Positions 17,040 to 27,327 are shown, counted from the first letter of the stretch. The stretch: 64,000 nt of DNA from Treponema porcinum (GCF_900167145.1 NZ_FUWG01000012.1:41793-105792); one strand, 5' to 3'. Translations and numbers: made by a program. The notes: a model not told the origin generated them from the letters alone.

Positions 17040-19625
17040 CTACCTGAATTCAAGTATTCCGTTACCGGCGGAAACTGAAACAGTGCTTCCTTCGCCGAAT
17101 TTTCCTTCAAGCAGTTCCTTTGAAAGAGGATTTTCCACCCACGTCTGAACGGCACGCTTTACAGGACGCGCACCGAATGCAGGATCGTATCCCTTTTCCG
17201 AAATAAAGTCCACTGCTGAATCGTCAAACTTAATCGTTATCCGTCTGTCCATAAGCCGCTTTGCCACGCGCTCAAGCTGAATTCTTACGATTCCGCCGAT
17301 GCATGACTTATCCAGCCGCTGGAACATTACGATTTCGTCTATACGGTTCAGGAATTCCGGGCGGAAATGCGATTTCAAAAGCGAGTCAATCTGTCCTTTT
17401 GCAGCTTCCATTTTTTCTGACGTATCAGCATCAAGAATAAGCTCGCTTCCAAGATTGCTTGTCATAATGATAATCGTATTTTTAAAGTCTACAACGCGCC
17501 CCTGTCCGTCAGTAAGCCTTCCGTCATCAAGAACCTGAAGCAGAACATTGAATACATCAGGATGCGCTTTTTCCACTTCGTCAAAAAGAACTACGCTGTA
17601 CGGTCTGCGGCGAACCGCTTCTGTAAGCTGTCCGCCTTCATCATAACCTACATATCCCGGAGGCGCACCGATAAGACGGCTTACGCTGAATTTTTCCATA
17701 TATTCAGACATATCTATGCGGGTAAGAGCCTTTTCGTCATTGAACAGAAAGTCTGCAAGCGTCTTTGCAAGTTCCGTTTTTCCCACGCCGGTAGGTCCGA
17801 TAAAAAGAAAACTTCCAAGCGGTCTGTTCGGGTCGCTCAAGCCGGAACGGTTACGGCGGATTGCATCGCTTACAACCTGAACGGCCTCATTCTGCCCGAT
17901 AACGCGCTTATGCAGAACTTCCTCCAGCTGCAAATATTTCTGTTTTTCGCTTGAAAGCATTTTTGCAACAGGAATTCCTGTCCATGTACTTACAACGCGT
18001 GCAATGTCCTCTTCAGTAACTTCCTGACGCAAAAGAGACTCGCGTTCAGGATTTTCTTCAATCTGCTTATCGTGCGCAGCAGATTCTGAAAGCTGTTTTT
18101 CAAGCGACGGAATTACGCTGTATTTCAGCTCGGCGGCTTTTTCAAGATTTCCCTCGCGGGTAAATTTTTCCTCGTTAAAGCGCGCCTCTTCCAGCTGTTC
18201 CTTAAGTTTACGGCTTTTGTCTATGCTGTTTTTTTCGTTCTGCCACTGCATTTTCATCGCATCGCGCTTTGCAGTAAGTTCCGAAAGTTCCTTTTCCAGT
18301 TTTATAAGCCGCTCTTTAGAAGCAGCATCTTCTTCCTTGCTCAAAGACTGCTTTTCTATTGAAAGCTGAAGGATTTTCCGTTCAATCTGATCAAGTTCGG
18401 TAGGCTGGCTTTCAATTTCCATCTTAAGGCGGCTTGCAGCTTCGTCAACAAGGTCAATCGCCTTGTCCGGCATAAAGCGGTTTGTGATGTAGCGGTTTGA
18501 AAGAATTGCCGCGCTCACAAGAGCCTCGTCGTTTATGCGCACGCCGTGATGAATTTCGTATTTATCACGAAGTCCACGCAGAATGGCAATCGTGTCTTCA
18601 ACACTAGGCTCGGCACAGTATACCTGCTGAAACCTGCGTTCAAGAGCGGCGTCTTTTTCTATATACTTGCGGTATTCGTCAAGGGTAGTTGCGCCGATAA
18701 CGTGGATTTCTCCGCGGCTAAGCGCCGGCTTAAGAAGATTTGACGCATCCATAGAGCCTTCGCTTGCGCCTGCCCCTACAATCGTATGAAGTTCGTCAAT
18801 AAAAAGGATTATCTGACCTTCTGACTTTGTAACTTCTGTGATGACGGCTTTTAGGCGCTCCTCAAATTCGCCGCGGAATTTTGCACCTGCAACAAGGCTT
18901 CCCATATCAAGTGAAAGAACCCTCTTGTTTCTGAGACTTTCAGGCACATCACCGCCTGCAATGCGCCGTGCAAGACCTTCTACAATTGCCGTTTTTCCAA
19001 CGCCCGGCTCGCCGATAAGAACAGGATTGTTCTTTGTCCTGCGGCACAGAACCTGCATTACACGGCGGATTTCTTCATCGCGTCCGATGACAGGGTCGAT
19101 TTTATCCTGACGGGCACGTGCAGTTAAATCAGTGCAGTATTTTTCAAGCGAGCGCATTTTGCTTTCAGGATCCTGAGAGTCTACGCTCTGGTTTCCCCGC
19201 ACAGATTTCAGTGATTCAAGGACAGCCTCATAGGTAATTCCGTTTTTACGCAGCAAATCACCGGTCGCGCTGTCTGATTTTGTCATTGCAAGAAGCAGAT
19301 GCTCGCACGAAAGGTACTGGTCTTTCAGTTTTGACATTTCATTTTCTGCCTTTGCAAGGACTTTCTGAACGCCGTCCGAAAGACGCATCTGCGTATTTCC
19401 AGTTACTTTTGGATACGAGCCCAACAAATCATCAACTTGTTTCTGCAAACTCTGAACGTTTACTCCTACACGCTCAACAATCGGAGGAACAATGCCGTCC
19501 TGCTGACTAAGCAACGATGAAAGAAGATGCTCCAATCCTATTTCGCTGTGATCGTTTTTCTGTGCAAGGGCGCTTGCGTTCTGCAATGCGTCCTGCGTTT
19601 TTAAGGTAAAATGTTCGTAATCCAT
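17040..19625 (-). CDS. clpB: ATP-dependent chaperone ClpB (Hsp100)
   Basis: Hexameric AAA+ disaggregase that rescues aggregated proteins with DnaK. The 861-residue architecture is complete: N-terminal Clp repeat domain (1-145), NBD1 with Walker A GEPGVGKT (about 205) and Walker B ILFIDELH, the coiled-coil M-domain (about 400-530, rich in Glu/Lys), and NBD2 with [15 protein letters not shown] (about 610) and [11 protein letters not shown], then the C-terminal D2 small domain. There is no ClpP-binding loop of the ClpA/ClpX type. No CIRCE element is seen upstream. A promoter with its -10 box 6 nt before the ATG predicts a leaderless mRNA. Confidence 0.97.
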   Translation of the reverse strand: MDYEHFTLKTQDALQNASALAQKNDHSEIGLEHLLSSLLSQQDGIVPPIVERVGVNVQSLQKQVDDLLGSYPKVTGNTQMRLSDGVQKVLAKAENEMSKLKDQYLSCEHLLLAMTKSDSATGDLLRKNGITYEAVLESLKSVRGNQSVDSQDPESKMRSLEKYCTDLTARARQDKIDPVIGRDEEIRRVMQVLCRRTKNNPVLIGEPGVGKTAIVEGLARRIAGGDVPESLRNKRVLSLDMGSLVAGAKFRGEFEERLKAVITEVTKSEGQIILFIDELHTIVGAGASEGSMDASNLLKPALSRGEIHVIGATTLDEYRKYIEKDAALERRFQQVYCAEPSVEDTIAILRGLRDKYEIHHGVRINDEALVSAAILSNRYITNRFMPDKAIDLVDEAASRLKMEIESQPTELDQIERKILQLSIEKQSLSKEEDAASKERLIKLEKELSELTAKRDAMKMQWQNEKNSIDKSRKLKEQLEEARFNEEKFTREGNLEKAAELKYSVIPSLEKQLSESAAHDKQIEENPERESLLRQEVTEEDIARVVSTWTGIPVAKMLSSEKQKYLQLEEVLHKRVIGQNEAVQVVSDAIRRNRSGLSDPNRPLGSFLFIGPTGVGKTELAKTLADFLFNDEKALTRIDMSEYMEKFSVSRLIGAPPGYVGYDEGGQLTEAVRRRPYSVVLFDEVEKAHPDVFNVLLQVLDDGRLTDGQGRVVDFKNTIIIMTSNLGSELILDADTSEKMEAAKGQIDSLLKSHFRPEFLNRIDEIVMFQRLDKSCIGGIVRIQLERVAKRLMDRRITIKFDDSAVDFISEKGYDPAFGARPVKRAVQTWVENPLSKELLEGKFGEGSTVSVSAGNGILEFR

Positions 19626-19631
19626 ATTTTT

Positions 19632-19660
19632 AAAATATGCACAAAAAACAGCGAATTCAA
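19632..19660 (-). promoter_or_regulatory. Promoter of clpB
   Basis: Minus-strand TTGAAT (19655-19660), 17-nt spacer, TATTTT (19632-19637). The -10 box ends exactly 6 nt before the clpB ATG, with no Shine-Dalgarno between them. Confidence 0.65.
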
Positions 19661-19685
19661 GAAAAAAGCTGACAAAAGGATTGCG

Positions 19686-21578
19686 CTATTCTACGGAGAT
19701 GGAATTCCCTGTGTACAAATGATAGTAGCGTCCTTTCTGATTTATAAGCGACTCGTGCGTTCCGCGCTCGATAATCCTACCTTTTTCAAGGACAAGAATT
19801 TCATCTGCATTGCGGACAGTTGAAAGACGGTGCGCAATCACAAAAACAGTACGCCCTTTCATAAGGCGATCCATACCTGTCTGGATAAGAGCTTCAGTCC
19901 GCGTATCAATGGAACTTGTAGCCTCGTCAAGAACAAGAACAGGCGGATTTGCAACTGCCGCGCGCGCAATGGCAAGAAGCTGCCGCTGTCCCTGGCTTAA
20001 ATTCGCGCCGTCGCCGGAAATTACCGTATCGTAGCCGTTTTCAAGGTGGCGGATAAAGCCGTCTGCATTTGCAAGTTTTGCCGCTTCAAGAACCTGAGCG
20101 CGGCTTGCCTCAAGATTTCCGTATTTTATGTTGTCAAAAATCGTTCCGGTAAAAAGATGAGTATCCTGAAGAACCATTCCCAAAGAACGGCGCAAATCAT
20201 CTTTTTTTATCTCATTCAGCGGAAATCCGTCATATAAAATCCGTCCGTTTTCTTCAGGAACGTCATAAAAGCGTGAAAGCAGGTTTATCACCGTAGTCTT
20301 ACCGCTTCCCGTAGAACCTACAAGCGCAATTTTCTGCCCCGGCTTTGCGTGAATGCTGATATTATGAAGAACAGTTTTATTCTCCCTGTAGCCAAACGAA
20401 ACGTCATCAAAAACAACTTCTCCGTTCAGGCGAATAAGGTGATTGTCCGCATTGTCTTTCCACGCCCATTCGCCGGTATACGCAAACGACTGAACCAGTT
20501 TTTTTTCGCCGTCAATTTCTGCCTCGTATGCATTCACCAGAAGGATTCTTCCGTCATCTGTTTCCGGCAATTCGTCTATCGTACTGAAAATCCGTTCTGC
20601 GCCGGCAAGAGCATTTAAAATCGAATTGAACAGCTGGCTTATCATCGTAACAGGCTGACTGAACGAACGCGTATACTGCAAAAATGCCGCAACCGTTCCC
20701 AAATCCATACTTCCCGTAATTACAAAAAAAGCACCCAAAATAGCAACAAATGCATATTGTATATGCGTAAAGTTTCCCATTATTGGTCCCAGAATATTTG
20801 CAAACGTATTGGCTTCCATTCCCGACTGCTGCAATCTGTCATTCAGAACGGCAAAATCTGCCTCAATGACTTTTTCGTGATTAAAAACTTTTACGACCTT
20901 CTGCCCTTCGATATGTTCTTCTATATATCCGTTCACAATTCCGATATTTTTCTGCTGTTCCCGGAATGCAGATGCGCTCCTCTTTCCAATTTTTCGCGCA
21001 ACAATCATCATAAGCGCAAGGCTTCCTGCAATAACCGCAGTCAAAACCGGACTGAGTACCAGCATCATCACAAAAACGCCAAGAACCGTAACAGATGACG
21101 ACATCAGCTGCGGCACGGACTGGCTGAACATATCGCGAAGCGTGTCCGTATCATTGGTAAAACGGCTCATAATCTCGCCGTGCGGATGGGCATCGTAATA
21201 TTTTACAGGAAGTTTCTCAAGTTTATTGAACAAATCAACGCGAATTTTGAACAGAAACGACGTAATAATGTGCAGCTGAATTCTGTTAGCACACCACGTT
21301 GCCGCCGCCCCTAGAGCAAGAATCACCGCAAGCCGTACCAGCAAAAGCAGGAACGAATGAAAGTCCGGAGACTCGTCATTTATCATAGGAATTATATAAT
21401 CATTCAACGCTGGTTTTATAATGTATGAACTTGCAACGCTTGCAAACGAACTTACAAGAACGCACAGGAACACAAGAAACCACAGCGCCTTGAACTTTCG
21501 CAGATGGCTGAATATCCGCAAAATGACCTTTTTTGTATTCTGAGGCTTTGCAACCCCTTTAATTTTTACCGGTGGCAC
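19686..21578 (-). CDS. ABC exporter subunit (canonical ATPase half)
   Basis: A 630-residue type IV ABC half-exporter: six transmembrane helices (about 35-330), then an ATPase domain with Walker A GSTGSGKTT (about 423), signature LSQGQ and Walker B VLVLDEATSS, where the catalytic Glu is kept. A roughly 30-residue acidic insertion (LVNAYEAEIDGEKKLVQSF) lies between the membrane and ATPase domains. It is encoded 9 nt downstream of the second half-exporter, so the two form a heterodimer of the TM287/288 or BmrCD type. The substrate (drug, lipid or peptide) cannot be deduced. Confidence 0.92.
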   Translation of the reverse strand: MPPVKIKGVAKPQNTKKVILRIFSHLRKFKALWFLVFLCVLVSSFASVASSYIIKPALNDYIIPMINDESPDFHSFLLLLVRLAVILALGAAATWCANRIQLHIITSFLFKIRVDLFNKLEKLPVKYYDAHPHGEIMSRFTNDTDTLRDMFSQSVPQLMSSSVTVLGVFVMMLVLSPVLTAVIAGSLALMMIVARKIGKRSASAFREQQKNIGIVNGYIEEHIEGQKVVKVFNHEKVIEADFAVLNDRLQQSGMEANTFANILGPIMGNFTHIQYAFVAILGAFFVITGSMDLGTVAAFLQYTRSFSQPVTMISQLFNSILNALAGAERIFSTIDELPETDDGRILLVNAYEAEIDGEKKLVQSFAYTGEWAWKDNADNHLIRLNGEVVFDDVSFGYRENKTVLHNISIHAKPGQKIALVGSTGSGKTTVINLLSRFYDVPEENGRILYDGFPLNEIKKDDLRRSLGMVLQDTHLFTGTIFDNIKYGNLEASRAQVLEAAKLANADGFIRHLENGYDTVISGDGANLSQGQRQLLAIARAAVANPPVLVLDEATSSIDTRTEALIQTGMDRLMKGRTVFVIAHRLSTVRNADEILVLEKGRIIERGTHESLINQKGRYYHLYTGNSISVE

Positions 21579-21587
21579 AATTTTCTC

Positions 21588-23333
21588 CTACACAACATCA
21601 GCATCTCCCATTGTCTGCTGAGATTCGTTTACTTCCCTATAAATAGTGTTAGTCTGCAAAAGCTCTTCATGAGTTCCCTGACCGATTATTTTTCCATCAT
21701 CCAGAACAAAAATACAGTCTGCATCCTTTACGGAGCATATTCTCTGAGCAATGATGATTTTTGTAGTATCAGGGCAGAGTTTTCTAAGCGCATCGCGTAT
21801 TCTTTTTTCCGTTGCAGTATCAACAGCACTTGTGCTGTCATCAAGAATTAAAATCTTAGGATTTTTCAGGAGAGCACGTGCAATACAAAGACGCTGTTTC
21901 TGTCCGCCGCTTAAATTCACGCCCCCCTGCCCCAACACGGTATCATATTTTTCAGGGAATGAAAGGATAAAATCTGCCGCATCAGCAGCGCGGCACGCAG
22001 CAGCAATTTCCTCATCGGAAGCATTGGCATTTCCCCACAGCAAATTTTCCTTAATCGTCCCGCTAAAAAGCACATTTTTCTGAAGGACGACTGCAACGCT
22101 GTTCCTTAAAGCCTTAAGCGAATATTCGCGGACGTTTTTTCCGCCAGCAAGAACTTCACCGGAAGATGCATCATACAATCGCGGAATCAGGTTTACAAGA
22201 GTAGTTTTTGACGAGCCGGTTCCGCCTATAATACCGACGGTCTGCCCCGGCTTAATGCTAAACGAAATATCAGAAAGCACAAAATTGCCGTTTCCCTTGC
22301 TGTATGAAAAACACACGTCTTTAAATTCAACAGAACCATCTGCAACAGTTTCAACAGGATTTTCAGGAGAAGCAATGTCCGGATGTTCATCCAGAACTTC
22401 GCATATACGTCTTACAGAAGCCCGGGACAGAACGATATTTACAAAAATCATCGCTATCATCATAAGAGACGTAAGAATCTGCGTTACATAGGAAAGAAAA
22501 CTTACAAGTTCGCCGGATTTCATAGAACCGAAGACGACCATTTTTCCGCCGAACCAGAAAACAGCAATAATTGTTGAATACACAACCAGCTGCATCACAG
22601 GCGAAATACGGATAATAAGTTTTTCTGCATTCAGCTGGGCATTTCTTACCGCGTCCGCAGACTCCGCGAATTTTTCGCACTCACGTTCGCCACGTACAAA
22701 TGCCTTTACTACGCGGATTGCAATTAAATTTTCCTGAACAATTGTGTTCAGCCTGTCGTATTTTTCAAGCATAACAGCAAAACGCGAATACGCTTTTATT
22801 GAAATGAATGCGATTATAACTGCAAGTACAGGAATAGAAATGCAGAACACAAATGCAAGCTTGGCATTCAGGAAAAATGCCATCACCGTTCCTGCAGTAA
22901 GCATAAAAGGCGCGCGGAAACAGATTCTGATTACAAGCTGATATACATTCTGAACGTTGTTTACGTCTGTCGTAAGTCGCGTTACAAGAGAAGCCGTACT
23001 GAAATGATCTACATTTGAAAAAGAAAACTCCTGTACTTTTGAAAAAAGCATCCTTCGCAGATTGTGGGAAAATCCCTGGCTTGCAACAGCACCAAACCGG
23101 GCACCGAACGCACCGCAGCACATCGAAAGGACGGAACAAAGAATCATACATGCACCAATCCGCAGAACATACTGCATATCGCGCGCAGCAATACCGTTAT
23201 CTATAATAAATGCCATTAGAAATGGAATTACAGTTTCAAAGATAACTTCACCTATCATAACGAGCGGACAAAGTGCCGTATAGAACCAGTATTTTTTTTC
23301 AAGATTTTTTGTGATCTTTTTTATGGAAGACAT
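21588..23333 (-). CDS. ABC exporter subunit (degenerate-site half)
   Basis: A 581-residue half-exporter with six transmembrane helices and an ATPase domain. Walker A reads GGTGSSKTT (about 369) and the signature LSGGQKQRL is canonical, but Walker B is ILILDDSTSA, with Asp in place of the catalytic Glu. This is the usual mark of the non-hydrolysing site in asymmetric heterodimeric exporters; the partner encoded 9 nt downstream keeps Glu. The initiating ATG (23333) has no Shine-Dalgarno; a TATATT -10 box ends 6 nt upstream, so this first gene of the operon is probably leaderless. Confidence 0.92.
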   Translation of the reverse strand: MSSIKKITKNLEKKYWFYTALCPLVMIGEVIFETVIPFLMAFIIDNGIAARDMQYVLRIGACMILCSVLSMCCGAFGARFGAVASQGFSHNLRRMLFSKVQEFSFSNVDHFSTASLVTRLTTDVNNVQNVYQLVIRICFRAPFMLTAGTVMAFFLNAKLAFVFCISIPVLAVIIAFISIKAYSRFAVMLEKYDRLNTIVQENLIAIRVVKAFVRGERECEKFAESADAVRNAQLNAEKLIIRISPVMQLVVYSTIIAVFWFGGKMVVFGSMKSGELVSFLSYVTQILTSLMMIAMIFVNIVLSRASVRRICEVLDEHPDIASPENPVETVADGSVEFKDVCFSYSKGNGNFVLSDISFSIKPGQTVGIIGGTGSSKTTLVNLIPRLYDASSGEVLAGGKNVREYSLKALRNSVAVVLQKNVLFSGTIKENLLWGNANASDEEIAAACRAADAADFILSFPEKYDTVLGQGGVNLSGGQKQRLCIARALLKNPKILILDDSTSAVDTATEKRIRDALRKLCPDTTKIIIAQRICSVKDADCIFVLDDGKIIGQGTHEELLQTNTIYREVNESQQTMGDADVV

Positions 23334-23339
23334 ACGTAA

Positions 23340-23369
23340 AATATACCAAAATCAACGGACAAAACGCAA
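23340..23369 (-). promoter_or_regulatory. Promoter of the ABC exporter operon
   Basis: Minus-strand TTGCGT (23364-23369), 18-nt spacer, TATATT (23340-23345), ending 6 nt before the ATG. Confidence 0.55.
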
Positions 23370-23378
23370 GAAGAAGAA

Positions 23379-23404
23379 AAAAGGCGGACATCAGCCCGCC
23401 TTTT
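23379..23404 (-). terminator. Terminator of the sugar-transport operon
   Basis: A 9-bp stem AAAAGGCGG (23379-23387)/CCGCCTTTT (23396-23404). On the minus strand T residues follow. It lies just after the last permease gene. Confidence 0.88.
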
Positions 23405-23416
23405 CCGTCTGCACGC

Positions 23417-24295
23417 CTAGCCTTTTACAGCACCGGCGGCAATTCCTTTTATAATATATTTCTGAAGTCCCAGATAGAAAATAATAATCGGGATTGAAGA
23501 AATCGTAAGCGAAGCACACATCGGACCGTAATCTTTCATAAACTGACCGTTAAATTTCATCTGTGCAAGCTGAATCGTTCCTTCTTTTATGACAATCAAA
23601 GGAAGAAGAAAGTCATTCCACAACCACAGCGCATCAATAACGGCAACAGTTGCAATAATCGTCTTTATTAAAGGAAGAATTATCACAAAGAAAATGTAGA
23701 ACTTGCCTGCGCCGTCCATTGCGGCAGATTCCTCAAGTTCACGCGGAACGCCCTTAATAAATCCGTGAATCATAAAAATTGCCGTAGGACAGCCAAGTCC
23801 CCAGTACATAATTACAATTCCCGGAACATTCATCAAATTCAAGTCTTTTGCAAGAACGCCAATCGGTACCATAATAATCTGGAACGGAATTACAAGGCTG
23901 AACGCAAAAAATCCGTATAAAAACCAGGAGATTTTTGTATCTGAACGGGCAAGACCGTACGCGCACATTGCAGACGTCATAATAATTCCGCCAGTTCCAA
24001 ACACGGTAATAAGAAACGTATTCAGAAAGACTTTCGGAAACTGCATCTGAGTCCAAGCCTGCGCATAATTTGCAAAGAATTTCACTGCGTCAGGCCTGAA
24101 ATAACTCCAGTCCGCCGAGTTCGGAAGTCCAAGCGGATTTTTTATAATGGCAGCATTCGGGCGAAGGCTGTTTATAATTACAAAAATCATCGGATAAATA
24201 AAAAACACCGCAAAAACAATAAGAACTGCAAGAAGCGCCGCACTTCTCGCCTTTATATGTTTTTTTTCAAAAAAATACGACTTAAGGTTCATCAC
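23417..24295 (-). CDS. Carbohydrate ABC transporter permease, MalG type
   Basis: A 292-residue inner-membrane permease of the CUT1 family with six predicted helices and the cytoplasmic EAA coupling loop (ELEESAAMDGAGKFYIFFVIILP) that docks on the ATPase. It works with the larger permease encoded just upstream and the binding lipoprotein. The start is GTG 24295, well spaced from AAGGAGG; ATG 24292 directly follows in frame. The start overlaps the upstream stop codon, so translation is coupled. No ATPase gene is present; CUT1 systems commonly share an MsmX/UgpC-type ATPase encoded elsewhere. Confidence 0.92.
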   Translation of the reverse strand: MMNLKSYFFEKKHIKARSAALLAVLIVFAVFFIYPMIFVIINSLRPNAAIIKNPLGLPNSADWSYFRPDAVKFFANYAQAWTQMQFPKVFLNTFLITVFGTGGIIMTSAMCAYGLARSDTKISWFLYGFFAFSLVIPFQIIMVPIGVLAKDLNLMNVPGIVIMYWGLGCPTAIFMIHGFIKGVPRELEESAAMDGAGKFYIFFVIILPLIKTIIATVAVIDALWLWNDFLLPLIVIKEGTIQLAQMKFNGQFMKDYGPMCASLTISSIPIIIFYLGLQKYIIKGIAAGAVKG

Positions 24296-25824
24296 GCCTC
24301 AACCTCCTTTCGTTTCATCAGGAACAGCTGAATTCCAGTTACAAGAACAATCGCAAGGAACAGAACCATCGCCTTTGCCGTCGCCATTCCGGATTCTTTC
24401 ATTGAATACGCCTGGAAATAAATATCGTAGACAAGCGGAACAGTTCCCGTTGCATATCCGGTTGGTCCGACCATTGCATACATAAGGTCAAAACTCTTAA
24501 GCGCATTTGCAATCGTAAGGAACAGAGAAATCGTAAGGGCAGGAATCATCATCGGAAGCGTGATGAAACGGAAACGCTGCCAGCCGGTAGCGCCGTCAAT
24601 TTTAGCAGCTTCGATAATCTCGGTAGGAATGTTCTGCAAACCTGCAAGATAGACAATCATATAGTATCCGGCTCCCTGCCATACGGCAACGACAACCAGA
24701 AGCCACGGAGTCTTGTTCGGATCTGAAATCCATTTTTCAACGCCGGTAAGCGCCGGAAGCAGCTGGACGAACAGCATATTCCAGATAAGGGCAACAATAA
24801 TCATTGAAAGTACGTTCGGCAGGAAGAATACAGTCCGCAGGATTTTCTGACCGTGCAGTCCTGTATCAAGTGCAAGAGCAAGCGCAAACGCAACTACATT
24901 TATGCCGATAACGGAGAAAAATGCAAAGAACAGCGTAAAGCCAACTACGCCCATATTCCGCTGCTTCACAACCCAGTTATCAGAAAGTGCAATTTTCAGT
25001 TTTCCTGCCTCAAGCATACCGTCTGCCACAGAAAGAACAGTATCCCTACTGCCGTCAGAAATTGAGTGCAAATGTATAAAGTCAACGGCTGCTTTCCTGA
25101 TAGAATACGTATCCTGACCAAGGGCAATAACCTTAAGGTTACGCACAAAAGAATCAATGTCGCTTTCAGAAACTGTTTTGGTAACAAGAACCTCGGCAAG
25201 TTCCCACAGAGGTGTCGTTATTTCAAATTCATCATACTCTTTTGAAAGGCGGTATGAATCAGACGCTTCAGAATATGAATATGCCTTTTTTATTAAGGCA
25301 CTGTCTTCACTATCTTTTGGAAGACGCCTTGCAATCTCTTTTTCAAAAGTCCGTCTTGGAATAGAACCAGGCAAATCAGAAGACTTATTGTATTTCTGAA
25401 GTTTTGTCGTATGAGGATAAAAATTACCGCCACTCTTGCCGGTAAAAATTTTCTTATAATTTTCAAGACCTACGAACCGGTATGCGTCCGGCTCATATTT
25501 TGTCTTTCTTATAATCCGCTCCAGTCTATATTTTTTCATACCGTTGATTGCACGGCGATGATAGGAATTGTCGTTTTCATCCAAATAATAAACGCTCATC
25601 ACATAGTCTGCATCAGACTGCTTTTCAATCCGGGACAGAATTTTAAGTTCAAACTCTTCTTTTCCTAATGTCATAGGAACTTTTTGCGTAAGGCCATCCC
25701 AGTTCGTAAGGGAAATTCCGATTCCCCTGAAAAAAGGAGTAATAAAAAACAGCAAGTATAAAACCAGACACGGCAGGATAAATGCTGTAAAATACGACCA
25801 TTTTTTTATTTTTGGCTCAACCAT
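24292..25824 (-). CDS. Carbohydrate ABC transporter permease, MalF type with large insertion
   Basis: A 510-residue CUT1 permease; typical members have about 300 residues. After the first membrane helix (residues 13-33) and the usual FRGIGISLTNWDGL, two charged insertions flank the conserved FVGLENYKKIF (about 117). The second runs for about 180 residues (Ser/Glu/Lys/Tyr-rich) up to NMGVVGFTLFF. The remaining helices are standard, including the EAA loop (EIIEAAKIDGATGWQRFRFITLP). The insertion sits where E. coli MalF has its periplasmic P2 loop and could contact the binding protein (inference). It is the second gene of the operon, after an intercistronic hairpin. Confidence 0.9.
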   Translation of the reverse strand: MVEPKIKKWSYFTAFILPCLVLYLLFFITPFFRGIGISLTNWDGLTQKVPMTLGKEEFELKILSRIEKQSDADYVMSVYYLDENDNSYHRRAINGMKKYRLERIIRKTKYEPDAYRFVGLENYKKIFTGKSGGNFYPHTTKLQKYNKSSDLPGSIPRRTFEKEIARRLPKDSEDSALIKKAYSYSEASDSYRLSKEYDEFEITTPLWELAEVLVTKTVSESDIDSFVRNLKVIALGQDTYSIRKAAVDFIHLHSISDGSRDTVLSVADGMLEAGKLKIALSDNWVVKQRNMGVVGFTLFFAFFSVIGINVVAFALALALDTGLHGQKILRTVFFLPNVLSMIIVALIWNMLFVQLLPALTGVEKWISDPNKTPWLLVVVAVWQGAGYYMIVYLAGLQNIPTEIIEAAKIDGATGWQRFRFITLPMMIPALTISLFLTIANALKSFDLMYAMVGPTGYATGTVPLVYDIYFQAYSMKESGMATAKAMVLFLAIVLVTGIQLFLMKRKEVEA

Positions 25825-25855
25825 TATGTATAAATCCTTTCAGCAAGCAAAAAAC

Positions 25856-25886
25856 AAGGGGCAGCAGAATAATCTGACCGCCCCTT
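25856..25886 (-). terminator. Intercistronic hairpin after the sugar-binding protein gene
   Basis: A 7-bp stem AAGGGGC (25856-25862)/GCCCCTT (25880-25886) in the 78-nt spacer between binding protein and first permease. It lacks a strong T tract. Such hairpins often stabilise the abundant binding-protein mRNA and reduce downstream expression, as in the E. coli malE-malF spacer (known analogy). Confidence 0.6.
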
Positions 25887-25902
25887 CAATTAAATTATAA
25901 TT

Positions 25903-27195
25903 TTAGTTTGCAGAAACTGCAGAAGCAGCCCACTGTTCGTCAATAGCTTTGATTACATCATCAGCAGATTTTACCTGCATCATATACTGCTGGGCACCGT
26001 TCTTGCACGCATCCTCAAATACTTTTGTAGGATATTGTGAGAATGCCCACGGATATGCGCCTTTTTCTGCAACAGAATTCATAAGGTCAGCATACGGAGC
26101 ACCAAGAGAAGCGAAATCACCGCCCTGGAATGAGTGAGTAAGCTTATATTCAGAAACCCAAAGAGCCTTTCCTTCATCAGAAGAGAGCCAGTTCAGGAAT
26201 TTGATTGCTGCATCCTGTTTTTCCTTAGAAGACTGTGAAGAAACACCGAACGTAGAGTCAACGTCAGCATACAGTTTGTTCATCTTTGCATCGTTGTAAA
26301 CAGGGAACGGAATGAATCCTGCGTTCAAATTCGGATTAAGTTTGAGGGCATCAACATACGCCCACAGTCCCTGAACCATCATTGCAGATTCACCTTTTGC
26401 AAATGACTGCTGCTGTTCGCCGCCACCCATTTCACCTGCATTTGAATTCATATTAGCGCGGTAGAAATCAAGGATGCTGAACAGTTTTGCAGTATCAACA
26501 GCACCGTAAGATGATTTTCCTGCGTTCATAGAAGCAATGAAATCAGCCGGAGCGATGTTCTTTTCTGCAAGAAGTGCAGTGTGAATCATTGTAATAAAAT
26601 GACCTACAGACCAGTTTTCCTTAAGAAGGGCTGCAAACGGAACAACGCCGTTCTCTTTCAGAACGCGGCATACTTTTTCAAGGTCGCGGTATGTAGCAGG
26701 AGCTTCAAGACCGAGCTTCTGGAAAATATCTTTGTTATAGATGATACCGATTCCTGCATAGTCCATCGGAACGGCATACTGTCTGCCTTCCCAAGTAACA
26801 GAAGGAAGCGAGCTTGGAAGAGCAGCCTGAAGAGCAGGTTCTTTTGAAAGATCTACAAGATAACCTTTTGATGCATACTCTTCAACGCGAGCATAAGACT
26901 GCATCTGAAGAATATCCGGCAAATCGTTCTGAGCCGCACGTGCAGACATTGAAGCATCTGCATCGTTTGGAATAATAAGCATTTTAATTGAAATATCAGG
27001 ATTTTCTTTCTGGAATGCCTTTACAATCCTCATAAGTCCTTCCTGATTTTCCTGCTTGTAGTAATACATCTCAAGCTCAATCTTTCCGCCTGCAGAACGG
27101 GCAGCATCACCCTCTCCAGCACCTTTCTTCTGACATCCTGTAAATGCAGCACAAGCCAATGCAGCTGCAGCCAATGAAATCATTATCTTTTTCAT
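25903..27195 (-). CDS. Extracellular sugar-binding lipoprotein
   Basis: A 430-residue solute-binding protein (SBP family 1) for the CUT1 importer encoded downstream. The signal peptide ends in lipobox FTGC, with lipidated Cys 21. The mature chain begins KIELEMYYYKQENQEGLMRIVKAFQKENPDI, characteristic of this family, and has the usual two-lobe pattern with Trp/Tyr-rich ligand segments near the end (GAYPWAFSQYPTKVF). GGAGG is 6 nt before the ATG and a consensus promoter lies upstream. With malQ next door, a glucan or malto-oligosaccharide is the likely substrate, but this is inference from context. Confidence 0.93.
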   Translation of the reverse strand: MKKIMISLAAAALACAAFTGCQKKGAGEGDAARSAGGKIELEMYYYKQENQEGLMRIVKAFQKENPDISIKMLIIPNDADASMSARAAQNDLPDILQMQSYARVEEYASKGYLVDLSKEPALQAALPSSLPSVTWEGRQYAVPMDYAGIGIIYNKDIFQKLGLEAPATYRDLEKVCRVLKENGVVPFAALLKENWSVGHFITMIHTALLAEKNIAPADFIASMNAGKSSYGAVDTAKLFSILDFYRANMNSNAGEMGGGEQQQSFAKGESAMMVQGLWAYVDALKLNPNLNAGFIPFPVYNDAKMNKLYADVDSTFGVSSQSSKEKQDAAIKFLNWLSSDEGKALWVSEYKLTHSFQGGDFASLGAPYADLMNSVAEKGAYPWAFSQYPTKVFEDACKNGAQQYMMQVKSADDVIKAIDEQWAASAVSAN

Positions 27196-27258
27196 TCTTT
27201 CCTCCGTAATGATAGATAACTTTTTTTTCTCAGCTTCTTTTACAAGAAGCTATTTTTT

Positions 27259-27287
27259 ATGATAAGTCCATAAAAGTGATTTGTCAA
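27259..27287 (-). promoter_or_regulatory. Promoter of the sugar-transport operon
   Basis: Minus-strand TTGACA (27282-27287), 17-nt spacer, TATCAT (27259-27264), leaving a leader of roughly 55-60 nt with a GGAGG site before the binding-protein gene. Confidence 0.75.
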
Positions 27288-27327
27288 ATTAAAATATTTT
27301 TTACGCCGTTCAAGGCTGTTTATGACA

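Noticed and set aside
19626..19685. CIRCE operator before clpB
   Set aside because: No TTAGCACTC-type inverted repeat was seen; only the promoter is present.
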